Assembly (NCBI RefSeq): GCF_018967865.2 | Contig: NZ_JAHLZY020000001.1 | Location: 3,410,001-3,474,000, forward strand | Direction of reading: 5' to 3' | DNA length: 64,000 nt | DNA from: Hymenobacter siberiensis | GTDB taxonomy: Bacteria; Bacteroidota; Bacteroidia; Cytophagales; Hymenobacteraceae | Shown: in pieces, positions 46,600 to 56,500 of the stretch | Layout of the letters: every line of letters begins with the position of its first letter | Numbering within the stretch: the first letter of the stretch is position 1 | Notes under the pieces: model-generated | Databases searched by the model: none | Seen by the model: the letters and a program-made list of their open reading frames with translations, nothing else | What the model was told of the DNA's origin: nothing | Made by a program: the position numbers and the translations under genes

Positions 46600-46974
46600 T
46601 CAGGCCTTGGTACGAAGCTTGGTCTCCATGGTTTGGAGCAGGCCCATCATTTCATCGGCAATAACCTGGAGGGGAGCGTAGCCCGCGCCTGCTTCCTCTA
46701 TGCGGCCGGCCAAGTAGAGGTCCATCAGGCGGGCGGCTTCCTTGTGAATCAGCACGTGTTGCTGGTCAAACCGTCGGGCTTCGGGCAGGTGCGCGTACAC
46801 CCCGGTTCCGCGCAGGCGGGAGGCTATCCATAGCCCCATGCTACACTGCTCGGGGTCGCGCAACGAGCTTTCGGCACCACCATTACCAAAGAGAAAAGAG
46901 CGCAGCTTGCTCTTAAAATGCACATGTTTGATGCGCGCGGAATCAAAATCCTGCTTCAGGTCGTCCGTTGTCAT
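46600..46974 (-). CDS. Stand-alone CZB (chemoreceptor zinc-binding) domain protein
   Basis: 124 residues from the ATG at 46974. The CZB ligand pattern is visible: His in ARIKHVHFKSKLRSFLFG, Cys in DPEQCSMGLWI, and two His in RRFDQQHVLIHKEA, i.e. the 3-His/1-Cys zinc site. In chemoreceptors and diguanylate cyclases CZB domains sense zinc or hypochlorous acid. Here it is a separate soluble protein ending 29 bp before the histidine kinase gene, so it may act as the input partner of that kinase (inference). The longer upstream frame lacks family likeness and crosses the promoter, so it was dropped. Confidence 0.82.
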   Translation of the reverse strand: MTTDDLKQDFDSARIKHVHFKSKLRSFLFGNGGAESSLRDPEQCSMGLWIASRLRGTGVYAHLPEARRFDQQHVLIHKEAARLMDLYLAGRIEEAGAGYAPLQVIADEMMGLLQTMETKLRTKA

Positions 46975-46977
46975 GAG

Positions 46978-46985
46978 CAAAGCTA
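46978..46985 (-). promoter_or_regulatory. -7 box immediately in front of the CZB gene
   Basis: Minus-strand TAGCTTTG ends 3 nt before the ATG at 46974; a TTG lies 24 bp further upstream. The message would start at or near the start codon, i.e. be leaderless. Confidence 0.5.
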
Positions 46986-47205
46986 TACCCGTAAGCGAGT
47001 AATATGGTGCAAGCCACCCGTTGCGAAACCGGGAGCTGCCCCGTTGAGTGGGGGGGAAATAGCTGCGAAACGCTGCCGGCCCCAAAGGTACGCCACAAGG
47101 CCAAGGCCGGTTGCCGCTTTGAAATTCGGTACTTTCGCGATTCACTTATTATTCCGGGTGAGCCGGCGGCATTGCCACTGGCCACCTTTCACCATTTCCC
47201 CCACC

Positions 47206-48283
47206 ATGACCCAAGACCAGATAAAGGACTTGAAGGGCCGCGCCGAGGCCCTGAGGAGGTATCTTTGACTACGATGCCCGCAAAGAACAAATAGCCGCCG
47301 CCGAGGCCCAAACCACGGCCCCCGGCTTCTGGGACGACTCCAAAGCCGCTGAAATTACCCTGCGCGAAATCAAGGCCATTAAAACCTGGACCGATGATTT
47401 TGAGGGCGTGCAGCAGGCCCTTGCCGATACCGAAGTGCTGTTCGATTTTCACCGGGAGGGCGATGTGCCCGAAGCCGAAATGCAGACCGACTACAACGCC
47501 ACGCTCAAGAAACTAGAGCAGCTGGAGTTCAAACGCATGCTTTCGGACGAGGAAGACCAGCTTTCGGCCATCATCGACATCAACCCCGGGGCCGGGGGCA
47601 CCGAAAGCCAGGACTGGGCCGAAATGCTCATGCGCATGTACATCATGTGGGCCGAGAGCCACGGCTTTGGGGTGAAGCAAATCAGCTACCAGCCTGGTGA
47701 GGGCGCGGGCATCAAGTCCGCCTCGCTCGAAATCGACGGGGACTTCGCCTACGGCTACCTGAAGAGCGAAATCGGGGTGCACCGCCTCGTGCGCATGTCG
47801 CCGTTCGACAGCAGCGGCCGGCGGCACACGTCGTTTGCCTCCGTGTTTGCCTACCCGGTGATTGATGACACCATCAATATCGAAATCAACCCCGCCGACA
47901 TCTCCTGGGACACGTTCCGGGCCGGCGGCGCGGGGGGCCAGAACGTGAACAAGGTGGAAACGGCCGTGCGCCTCACGCACGCGCCGTCCGGCATCATCAT
48001 TGCCGTGCAGATTGAGCGCAGCCAGCTCATGAACAAAGAGCACGCCCTGCGCATGCTCAAATCGCGCCTCTACCAGATTGAGATGGACAAGCGCCACGCC
48101 GAGCGCGACAAAGTGGAAGCCACCAAGAAGCGTATCGACTTCGGCTCCCAGATTCGCAACTATGTGCTTCACCCCTACAAGCTCATCAAGGACCTGCGCA
48201 CTGGCATCGAGCGCACCGATGTGCAGAATGTCCTGGATGGGGATTTGGATGAGTACATCAAGGGCTTTCTGATGCAGAGCTAG
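47206..48283 (+). CDS. prfB: Peptide chain release factor 2, with programmed +1 frameshift
   Basis: 358 residues read as 47206-47265 joined to 47267-48283. Codon 21 is an in-frame TGA; translation continues by skipping one base at CTT-TGA-C. The joined protein has the domain order of RF2: N-terminal helical domain, the stop-codon recognition motif SPF (MSPFDSSG) typical of RF2, and the peptidyl-hydrolysis motif GGQ in [19 protein letters not shown]2 ends translation at UGA and UAA. The TGA in its own gene gives autoregulation: low RF2 favours the frameshift. Divergent from the CZB operon; strong terminator downstream. Confidence 0.97.
47254..47269 (+). promoter_or_regulatory. Programmed frameshift signal of prfB
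   Basis: AGGAGG (47254-47259), TAT spacer, slippery CTT (47263-47265), TGA stop (47266-47268) followed by C. Matches the classical RF2 element including the internal Shine-Dalgarno-like hexamer 3 nt before CTT and the weak TGAC termination context. Confidence 0.95.
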
Positions 48284-48323
48284 AACTACCGGGACCGGAC
48301 CGTGAAGGTGCGGTGCCGCTTCG

Positions 48324-48370
48324 CGACACAAAAAAAGGGCTGCCCAACTGGGCAGCCCTTTTTTGTGTCG
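48324..48370 (+). terminator. Bidirectional terminator between prfB and the SusD gene
   Basis: CGACACAAAAAAAGGGCTGC followed by CC pairs with GGGCAGCCCTTTTTTGTGTC with one bulged A; loop AACT. Serves the convergent prfB and susD. Confidence 0.9.
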
Positions 48371-48386
48371 TGCAATTGCCAGACCC

Positions 48387-49826
48387 TTACGGATTAGCAA
48401 TGTCCCATGACACTTCGGCAAAAGGAATCGGAAGCTGGCGAACGATGGTCGTTTGCAAGTTCGTGGACGAAACCTCGGGCAAGCTGGTGCCGGGTACGTT
48501 CAGGCGGTTCAGCTGGTTCAGGCGACGCAAATCAACCCAACGCTGACCCTCGAAGAACAGCGAGTAGCGACGCTGGTACAGAATTTCGTCGAGAATGTCG
48601 GCCGACGGCGAAGTGGCCGTCAGGGGCGTAGGACGCAGAGCAGCGTAGGTGGTAGCTACCGAGTTTACTTCGGTCACGGCCAGGGCCAAGTTCTGCTGCG
48701 GACCGGGCATGGCATGCGCTTCGGCCGACAACAACACCAGCTCTTCCTTTTTGATAATCGGAATTGGCGACGTGTTGGTGGCGTACAGCACTACGTCGTC
48801 GGAGCTGGAGAAACCCTGACGAGGAGGCAGTGCCGCGGTACGAGCCGCGATTTTGTTGATGCGCGTATCGGTAGCGCGGATGTCGCGACGGAACGAGGGA
48901 TGCGCCACTGTTACCACCGAACCAGTGAAATTCGGTTTCTGGAACAACGGATTAACTACGTCGGGCGAGGTACCACCGTATGTGAAGCGAGGTCCATCGG
49001 TCAGGAGACCAGCATCTTTGACAAAGCTACCGGACAGTGCATCAAGCACTTCCTGATAGCTGCCGTTGGGGCGTGATGCGCGACGAACGGCTAGACGAGC
49101 AGCCAGAGCACGGTTGAATTTAAGAAAACCTGCCGGGGTACTGAAGTTGAGACTGTTAACATCGCTCGGAACGTAGCCGGAAGGCAGGGGAAAGGGCAGT
49201 GCCGTGCCAGCACCAGCTAAATCATCGCGGCCGGAATCAAGCAGCGCTTTAATAGCAGTAAGAACTTCGTCGTAGGAACGAATCTTGCCCGGCTTCTCTG
49301 GGTCAGCAACGTCGACGCGCAGACCATTCTCATACTGTAGGTCCGACAGTACCATCATGGCATAAGCTTCGGCCGTTTTTGCCAGGGCCGAGTAACCCTT
49401 CTTTTGCTGGTCAGTTACCAATGAAGTATTGGCAGTTGATTGGGCAAGAATGCGCGCCGTGCGACGAGCCGACGAATACGTGATGAAATAACGGCCGCTC
49501 AGGAAGTTATTGTTATCAAAACCAGCCGTGCCGATGCCCAACAGGTTGGTAGCATAGCGCGAGTCCGAACCGGCCAGCACATATACCTCACGACCAATAG
49601 CACCGGTAATCTGGTGATACCAGACAATCCCGTCGGCGTTGGTTCGCATGTCTGAGAAAGTACCCGTAGCCAGATAGTCAAGCTGCTGCTTGGTGGCGTT
49701 GGTCAGCACCGAAGGAAGCGCGGGAAAGTTGGGGTCTTCCAGCTTATTGATTTCAACGTAGCTGCACCCAGAGAGGGAGGCTACGACACTACCAAGCAGT
49801 AGTGCCCGGATAAAAGTTTTATTCAT
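48387..49826 (-). CDS. SusD/RagB-family outer-membrane lipoprotein
   Basis: 479 residues from the ATG at 49826. Signal peptide NKTFIRALLLGSVVASLSGC with lipobox Cys20. N-terminal EINKLEDPNFPALPSVLTNATKQQLDYLATG, central helices with a KGYSALAKTAEAYAMMVLSDLQYENG core TPR-like unit, and a C-terminal SusD block (ELVLLSAEAHAMPGPQQNLALAVTEVNSVA, EILYQRRYSLFFEGQRWVDLRRL). The upstream Met would add five residues before the signal peptide. It is 45 bp downstream of its SusC on the minus strand and acts as the surface lid and ligand-binding partner. Ligand unknown. Confidence 0.9.
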   Translation of the reverse strand: MNKTFIRALLLGSVVASLSGCSYVEINKLEDPNFPALPSVLTNATKQQLDYLATGTFSDMRTNADGIVWYHQITGAIGREVYVLAGSDSRYATNLLGIGTAGFDNNNFLSGRYFITYSSARRTARILAQSTANTSLVTDQQKKGYSALAKTAEAYAMMVLSDLQYENGLRVDVADPEKPGKIRSYDEVLTAIKALLDSGRDDLAGAGTALPFPLPSGYVPSDVNSLNFSTPAGFLKFNRALAARLAVRRASRPNGSYQEVLDALSGSFVKDAGLLTDGPRFTYGGTSPDVVNPLFQKPNFTGSVVTVAHPSFRRDIRATDTRINKIAARTAALPPRQGFSSSDDVVLYATNTSPIPIIKKEELVLLSAEAHAMPGPQQNLALAVTEVNSVATTYAALRPTPLTATSPSADILDEILYQRRYSLFFEGQRWVDLRRLNQLNRLNVPGTSLPEVSSTNLQTTIVRQLPIPFAEVSWDIANP

Positions 49827-49871
49827 GTTGTGGAGGAGCATAAGTAAGAAAATTTGTAGCTGAACTCAGGC

Positions 49872-52847
49872 TTAAAAGTCGAAGTTCAAATGCAGGAACA
49901 TCCGACGTGCGCTTGGGAAAGCGTACAGGTCCTGGTTGCCACCAACCGGACGGCTACCGAAGTTGGACACCTCGGGGTCGTAGCCACCTTTGTAAGGCGT
50001 CACCAGGAACAGGTTGTTGCCCGATACACCCACTTTAATGCGCTGCACAAAGCGGCCCATGGTAGCACCCAGCTGCTCTTTGTCGAAAGAGTAGTACAGC
50101 GAAACCTCGCGCACCTTCATGTAGCTGGCATTCTGCACGTAGTTCTTGGTCTGGCCCGAAAGCTCGCCGTTGAAACGCTCGTAACCGATAACCGACGTAG
50201 TGCCGTCGCCCAGGGTAACGGGATTCATGTAGTCGGGCGAAGTACCGCCCTGGTCGTAGGCGTTCTGCGTCAGGGTGCTGTTGTAGCCGCCCTGCTTCAC
50301 ATGAATCAGGAACGAGAAGTCGATGTGCTTGAAGAACGTGAAATCGTTAGCAAACGTGACCTGGTAAGTAGGCTGCGACTCCTGGAAGGGGGTTGGAACA
50401 CCACCTACAACAGGGTTACCAAACCACCGGGTAGGCGACTCGCCCAGGGCGAGGAAGTTCTGACCGTAGAGCGAAGCGAAGCCGGGGCCGGCCGTCGTGG
50501 TGGGTACCACCAGACGGGTCACCTCCGAGCGGTTCAGCCAGAATTGGGTCTGCGAATGGTAACGGAAGTTAGGACGGTCAATGGCTTGTACGCCAAGGGC
50601 AATTTCCAGACCGCGGTTTACGAGGTCACCCACCGGGAAAGCAGCAATCGAGGTAATACCCGTAGAAGGAGCCAGCGCGTAAGCAAACAGCAGATTGGTC
50701 ACTTGCTTGCGGTACACCGTGCCCGACAGGGTAATCTTGTTGTTCAGGAAACCCAGGTCAGCACCCAATTCCAGTTCAGCAGCCCGCTCGGGAGCTACGC
50801 GGTCGTAGCCCAGCACGGTCGAGTTGCGCAGGCCCAGACGTTTGTCAACCACTACCGAGTTCAGCTGGTTGAAGTACGAGCCGAAACCGGGAACACCACC
50901 TGTTTCGCCGTAAGCGGCACGCAGCTTTACCTGGTTAACAACCTCTTTAAAGGTCCAGAAGTCGAAGTTGGCAACGTTCAAAGCCAACGAAGCGTGGGGG
51001 AAGAAGTACAGCTTCTTGGGGTCAGCGTTCAGGTTGCTTTGGTCGGCACGAATGCCTACAGTACCAATTACGCGGTCAGCGAAGTTAACTTCTTCCTGGG
51101 CCGAGTAGCCCAAGTCAACGCTCGACTGGAACGCTTGGCTTTGGGTCTGAAGGTTAGCACGAGCAGGATTGCGCAGCTTGGGCTGCAGGCCCTCACCTTG
51201 TACGAAGTCGGAGTTGATGTCCTGCGTGAAACGCGAGGTGCCGGCCGAAGTCGTCAGGCCCACGGTACCCAGCTGTACGGTATGAATCAGCAAGCCCTGC
51301 AGGTTGGTGTTCAACTGCTTGGTTTTGCTGTAGCGCGAAGCACCCGGGTTGGCTAGACCAGCCTGCGACTGCATATCCTCCGGCAGGTACAGCTCGGCAT
51401 CGGTCAGGGCGAAGTCTACGCCGGCCGAAGCAGCCAGGCGCAACGACGACTTCTCGTTGCGGATGAAGTACAGGTTAGAAGTGAACGACTCGAGCAGACG
51501 GTTCGTGGTTTCGTTGTTGATGCCACGGTCGCGCAGGGCCAAGGGGTTCTCACCAGCATACGGGTTGCGGGGGTAGACGCCGTTTACAGGGTGCAGGTCG
51601 GCGTAGCTCGGCGTTACGGCAATCAGGTAAGGAACGGTCGCATCGGTGTTGGCGTTGTTCGAGAAACCACGCTGGTTGCTCGAATTCACGTAGCTCGAAT
51701 TCAGCGCGATATCCCAGTTCTTGGTGATATCCGTCGATACGTTAGCCCGCAAGGTGTTACGCTGGAAGCCCAGGTTTTTCTGAATGGCACCTTCGTCGGT
51801 GCGCGAACCAGAAATGTAAAACTTAACCCGCTCACCACCACCGGAAACGTTCACGTTGGTGTTCGACAGGAAGCCTTTGTTGCCGAAAATCTCCTGCTCG
51901 TAGTCGAAGATTTTTCCCGAAGCATTGGCAGCAGCCAAAGCCGCTTTCTCGTCAGCGTCGCCACCGAATACGTAATCAATTTTCTCGTTGGTGAAGTCGG
52001 ACTTGCCGTACTTACGCAGAATGCTGGTTACGCCAAGGTCCTGACGCACGCTGATGCGGGTCTGGCCGGCTTTGCCTTTTTTCGTGGTGATGATGATAAC
52101 ACCGGCGTTGGCACGCTGGCCGTAGATGGCAGCAGCCGACGAGCCTTTCAGCACTTCGATGTTTTCAATATCATCGGGGTTGATGTCGGCCAGGCGGTTG
52201 GTAGCACCATCCTGACGGCCACCGCCGGCGGCGCTGAAAGCACCGGACGCGCGGCCCGAATCGTATGAGTTGTTATTGGCGTATACGCCATCGATGATGT
52301 AAAGCGGCTCCGAAGAACCCGTAATCGACGAAGGGCCACGCAATTGCACGGAGATACCTCCGCCGGGAGCACCGCTGTTCTGCGTGATAACCGCACCCGA
52401 AAGCTTAGCATACATGGCAGCATCTACAGTAGATGGACGCGTGCGCCCAACCAGTTCGCTGGCAGAAATGCTGGCCACGTTGTTGGCAGCGTTCGAGCGG
52501 GCAATGCTCGTGCCCAGACCCGTCACAACTACTTCGTCCAATTGCTTGGTATCAGTAGCCAAGGTTACATTGATGGTGGAAGCATCACCCAATGCCAGTT
52601 CCTGGGCCACATAGCCCACGTAGCTGAAAGTAAGGCGGGTTGCCGCAGAGGGCACCGACAAGCTATAAGCGCCATCGGCATTGGTAGAAGCGCCGGCCGT
52701 AGTGCCTTTGGCCAATACCGTAACACCTGGTAGGCCTTGGCCGGTAGCCCGGTCCGTCACACGACCCGAGACGGTTCGGTCTTGGGCATTTACCTGCTGC
52801 AACAGGCAGGTCATCAATAAGACGACCATAAAAAAGAAGTGTTTCAT
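49872..52847 (-). CDS. SusC/RagA-family TonB-dependent transporter
   Basis: 991 residues. Signal peptide KHFFFMVVLLMTCLLQQVNA-QDR. Regulatory-like domain VSGRVTDRATGQGLPGVTVL to FSYVGYVAQE (residues ~25-95), then VVVTGLGTSIARSNAANNVA, the plug with VQLRGPSSITGSSEPLYIIDGVY and ENIEVLKGSSAAAIYGQRANAGVIIITTKKG (core AAAIYGQRANAGVIIITT), and a barrel to the C-terminal MFLHLNFDF. The plug start differs from the common GYGTQ form (GLGTSIARSN). First gene of the minus-strand SusC/SusD pair; divergent from the next SusC with a 741-bp AT-richer gap. Confidence 0.95.
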   Translation of the reverse strand: MKHFFFMVVLLMTCLLQQVNAQDRTVSGRVTDRATGQGLPGVTVLAKGTTAGASTNADGAYSLSVPSAATRLTFSYVGYVAQELALGDASTINVTLATDTKQLDEVVVTGLGTSIARSNAANNVASISASELVGRTRPSTVDAAMYAKLSGAVITQNSGAPGGGISVQLRGPSSITGSSEPLYIIDGVYANNNSYDSGRASGAFSAAGGGRQDGATNRLADINPDDIENIEVLKGSSAAAIYGQRANAGVIIITTKKGKAGQTRISVRQDLGVTSILRKYGKSDFTNEKIDYVFGGDADEKAALAAANASGKIFDYEQEIFGNKGFLSNTNVNVSGGGERVKFYISGSRTDEGAIQKNLGFQRNTLRANVSTDITKNWDIALNSSYVNSSNQRGFSNNANTDATVPYLIAVTPSYADLHPVNGVYPRNPYAGENPLALRDRGINNETTNRLLESFTSNLYFIRNEKSSLRLAASAGVDFALTDAELYLPEDMQSQAGLANPGASRYSKTKQLNTNLQGLLIHTVQLGTVGLTTSAGTSRFTQDINSDFVQGEGLQPKLRNPARANLQTQSQAFQSSVDLGYSAQEEVNFADRVIGTVGIRADQSNLNADPKKLYFFPHASLALNVANFDFWTFKEVVNQVKLRAAYGETGGVPGFGSYFNQLNSVVVDKRLGLRNSTVLGYDRVAPERAAELELGADLGFLNNKITLSGTVYRKQVTNLLFAYALAPSTGITSIAAFPVGDLVNRGLEIALGVQAIDRPNFRYHSQTQFWLNRSEVTRLVVPTTTAGPGFASLYGQNFLALGESPTRWFGNPVVGGVPTPFQESQPTYQVTFANDFTFFKHIDFSFLIHVKQGGYNSTLTQNAYDQGGTSPDYMNPVTLGDGTTSVIGYERFNGELSGQTKNYVQNASYMKVREVSLYYSFDKEQLGATMGRFVQRIKVGVSGNNLFLVTPYKGGYDPEVSNFGSRPVGGNQDLYAFPSARRMFLHLNFDF

Positions 52848-53588
52848 GTAGTAGTGAAAATGGTGAGTGAGTTAGAAAAAAAGTGGCAGGAATGGAAAAA
52901 AAAGGAACTTAACGTGACTAATCTACTGGCAAGGTATTACAAGTTTTTTGTTACGCCAGTATTTTGGGGTAGTCAAGAGTCAATAATAATATTAAACTTA
53001 TTAGATACCTAAACCAATATTAACACGCCAATCCAAGCTCGCCAGACATCACATTACGGCCGCAAGTATTTTGTAGTCTATTGGTTAAGTAATTATACTG
53101 TTCTGGGCAGTATGACACAGGCCCCTAATAAGAGCGGGCCGGGATGAAGATTAATTTCATCGGAGCCCTATGAGTAAATCGGGGCATAAAGCACGTAATT
53201 CTGGCTGGGCACCTCGATAATTCATGAATCCATCATGGTCGGGATAGGTGTGGCCAGTAGTCAGGTTTTGAGGATACAATTGGCCAGACGGGCCAGTTGC
53301 CATGCTGCAGCGGTAACCATCCCATGCCCCCAGGAAAACTATTTAATATATAAAATATACAATTTAAAGCACTACTTTTCATTACTCCTTTATAGTTAGC
53401 GCAATGAAGCAGCCGCCACTTATCGAACGGCTGCGGAAGCGAGCCCTCAGCAGCTAAAGGATTGTTAAAGCGAAATATCGCAGCGCTACTGTTGGGACGT
53501 TTTCGGCAAATGCCGTACTTTCATCTTTTTAAACTGCCACCCCCATATTTTTTCCCTCTTTTTTTCACACACCCACTATTACAACTCG
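52848..53588. other. Gene-free 741-bp interval between divergent SusC genes, with a short ORF remnant
   Basis: AT-richer than its surroundings and presumably holding the promoters of both SusCD loci, though I find no full TTG-N19-TANNTTTG match. On the minus strand an open stretch 53342-53157 (about 61 codons, Met at 53303) reads AWDGYRCSMATGPSGQLYPQ and later YPDHDGFMNYRGAQPELRAL before a stop. Its composition looks protein-like and may be the tail of a decayed gene, but I cannot name it. Nothing else stands out. Confidence 0.35.
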
Positions 53589-56500
53589 ATGAAGAGAACC
53601 TTACTATTAAGCCTGCTCTTGCTGCTAACCCTGGCCGGGCGGAGCTGGGCGCAAACGCGGCAGGTATCGGGCCGCGTGCTCGACAAAACCAATAACGAAG
53701 GCCTACCCGGGGTGAGCGTTATCGTGAAAGGCACCACCACGGGCACTGCGACCGATGCCGATGGCAAATTTGAGTTGAATGTGCCTGTTACGGCCACTAC
53801 GCTGCAATTTAAGTACCTGGGCTACATTACCACCGACCAGGCCATTGGGGCCAGTGGGCCGGTAAATGTTGCGTTGGCGCTTGACAACAAGCAGCTGGAC
53901 GAAGTGATGGTAACGGCCCTGGGCATCTCGCGCGAGAAGCGCGCCCTGGGCTTTGCCGTTTCGGAAGTGAAAGCCGAGCAGATTGTGCAAAAATCGGAGC
54001 CCGACCTGCTGCGCACCCTCACCGGCAAGGTGCCGGGCGTGAACATCCTAAGCTCGAGCGGAGTACCCGGTGCGTCTTCGCGCATCACCATTCGGGGCAA
54101 CACCTCGTTTTTTGGCGATAACCAGCCCCTGTTTGTTGTGGATGGAGTGCCTTACGACAACACCCAGACGGAATCGGACAGCCCACTGGTGAACGGCGCC
54201 TCCTACTCCAGCCGGACGTCGGACGTGGACCCGAACAACGTTGCGTCCATCAATGTGCTGAAGGGAGCGGCGGCGGCGGCACTGTACGGCTCGCGGGCCG
54301 CCGGCGGCGTTATCGTGATTACGACCAAAACCGGCGGCGGCGGCCGTGGGGCCAAGGGCATTCAGATAGGCTATACCACGGGCTATGCCATTGAAAAGGT
54401 AGCGGCGCTGCCAAACTACCAGAACAAGTATGGCGCGGGTGCCAACTTCGTGAACTCTGCGGCCAACGGCTCGTGGGGCCCCGAGTTTGGTAATGCGGCG
54501 CAGGGCGCACCGGCTACCATCGAACACCCCCAGGCCGGCAACGTGGACTTTCCGAACATTCCGGCGGGCACGCGCATTCCGTACCAGGCCTACCCCAACA
54601 ACGTCAAAGACTTTTTCAAGACGGGTCACCTATACGAAAACTCGGTTTCGCTGAGCTCCACCTCGGACAACTCGACCTTCTCGACCATTATTTCGCGGGC
54701 CGACCAGCAGGGCACCATCCCCAACTCGTCGTTTGTGCGCAACAACATCAGCGCGGGCGGCTCGGGCCGGTTCAATAAGCTGACCGTGAACGGCAACGTT
54801 GCTTATACCAACACCAACCAGCAGGGTCCTATTGTGGGCGCCAACAACTCGGCTTCCGGCAGTGCCTCGGCATTTGCCCGCACCTTGTTTCTCACCCGTA
54901 GCCTCGACCTACAGGGCCTCCCCTACCAGGACCCGGTGACGAAAGGCCCCGTGTTTGCCTGGCTGACCACCCAAGCCGACAACCCCCTGTGGTCGGTGGA
55001 GAATGCCATCTATAAATCGCGCGTAGACCGCGTGGTGGGCAGCGTGGGCCTGTCGTATGCCTTTAAGGACTGGCTGTCGCTGACGTATACCGGCGGTATC
55101 AACTCCTACACTGACATTCGGTCGAGCACCATCCGGCCCGGCTCGCTGGCCAACCGGGGCGTGAGCCAGATAATTGAAGACAACATTCAAAACACCGAAT
55201 TTGAGCAGACTGCCCTGCTGAACTTCAACAAGAACCTGACCGAAGACATCAGCCTGACCGCCAGCGTGGGCCAGAACATCAACGCCCGCAAGTACGAAGG
55301 CAAGTCTTACCTCGGCACAGGCATCATCACGTTTGGAATCGACAACATTGAGAATACCACGGAGAAAAGCACCTACGGGTATGCCTACGCCGAGCGCCGC
55401 CTGATGGGCCTGCTGGGCAACGCCACCGTTGGCTACAAGAACTTCGCCTTCGTAACGGTGACGGGCCGCAACGACTTCTCGTCGACTCTTAATAAGAACG
55501 GGGTTATCGGCAATACGGGCCGCTCCTTCTTCTATTCGAGTGCCGCTGGCTCGCTGGTATTGAACGAAGCCCTGAAGCTGGATTACCGCTGGCTCGACCT
55601 GCTTAAGCTGCGCGCCGCTTACGGCCGCGTGGGCCGCGATGCACCGGCCTACGCATCCGGCCCCACGGGCTATGTCACCAACCCCAGCGCTTCCCTGCCT
55701 TTCAAGGGCGTGCCCGGCATCGGCATCAGTGGCGTGGTAAACAATGCCAAGCTGACCCCGGAATTTACGTCTGAGTTAGAAGTAGGTACCGAGCTGGCAT
55801 TGTTCCGCAACCGCATCTCGTTCAACGGTACATACTACGACAAACGCACCACGAACCTGATTGGGGTGATAACCTACCCTTCGGCCACCGGCTATGGTGC
55901 CGCCCAGACCAACTTTGGCGAAATCACCAACAAGGGTTTCGAAGTAGCCTTTACGGCCGTGCCGGTGGATGTGGCAGGCTTCCGCTGGAGCAGCACGTTC
56001 AACTTTAGCCGCAACCGTAACATCATTGCCCGCACCACGGACAACGGCGACACGCTCATCCTGGGCAACACGTTTGCCGGCAGTGTCCGGTCGGTGCACA
56101 TTCCCGGCCAGCCCTACGGCGTGCTGCTGGGCACGGCACCCGTGCGCGATGCCAATGGCGAGCTGTACATCAACCCGCTGGATGGCCGCCTGATTCTGTC
56201 GCCGAAGCTCAAGGTTATCGGCAACCCCAACCCCGATTTCCTGATGGGCTTCATCAACCAGTTCACCTACAAAGGCATCACGCTGAACGTGCTGGTGGAC
56301 TACCGCAAGGGTGGCTCGCTGTATGCAACCACGCTGCAGGAAGAGCTGGGCCGCGGGGTAACGAAGGATACCGAGGACCGCAACCGCCTGGTTGTGCTCA
56401 ACGGCGTTCGGTGGGACCCGGTGACCAAGAAGGCCGCAGTTGACGCCAGCGGTACGGTTATCCGCAACACGACGGCCATTACGGTCAACGACCTGTATTT

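Noticed and set aside
46975..47145. N-terminal extension of the CZB protein
   Set aside because: It overlaps the promoter box and lies in DNA needed for prfB; the CZB domain starts after the ATG at 46974.
53462..53695. 77-residue frame overlapping the start of the SusC gene
   Set aside because: Out of frame with the clear SusC signal peptide at 53589 and has no features of its own.
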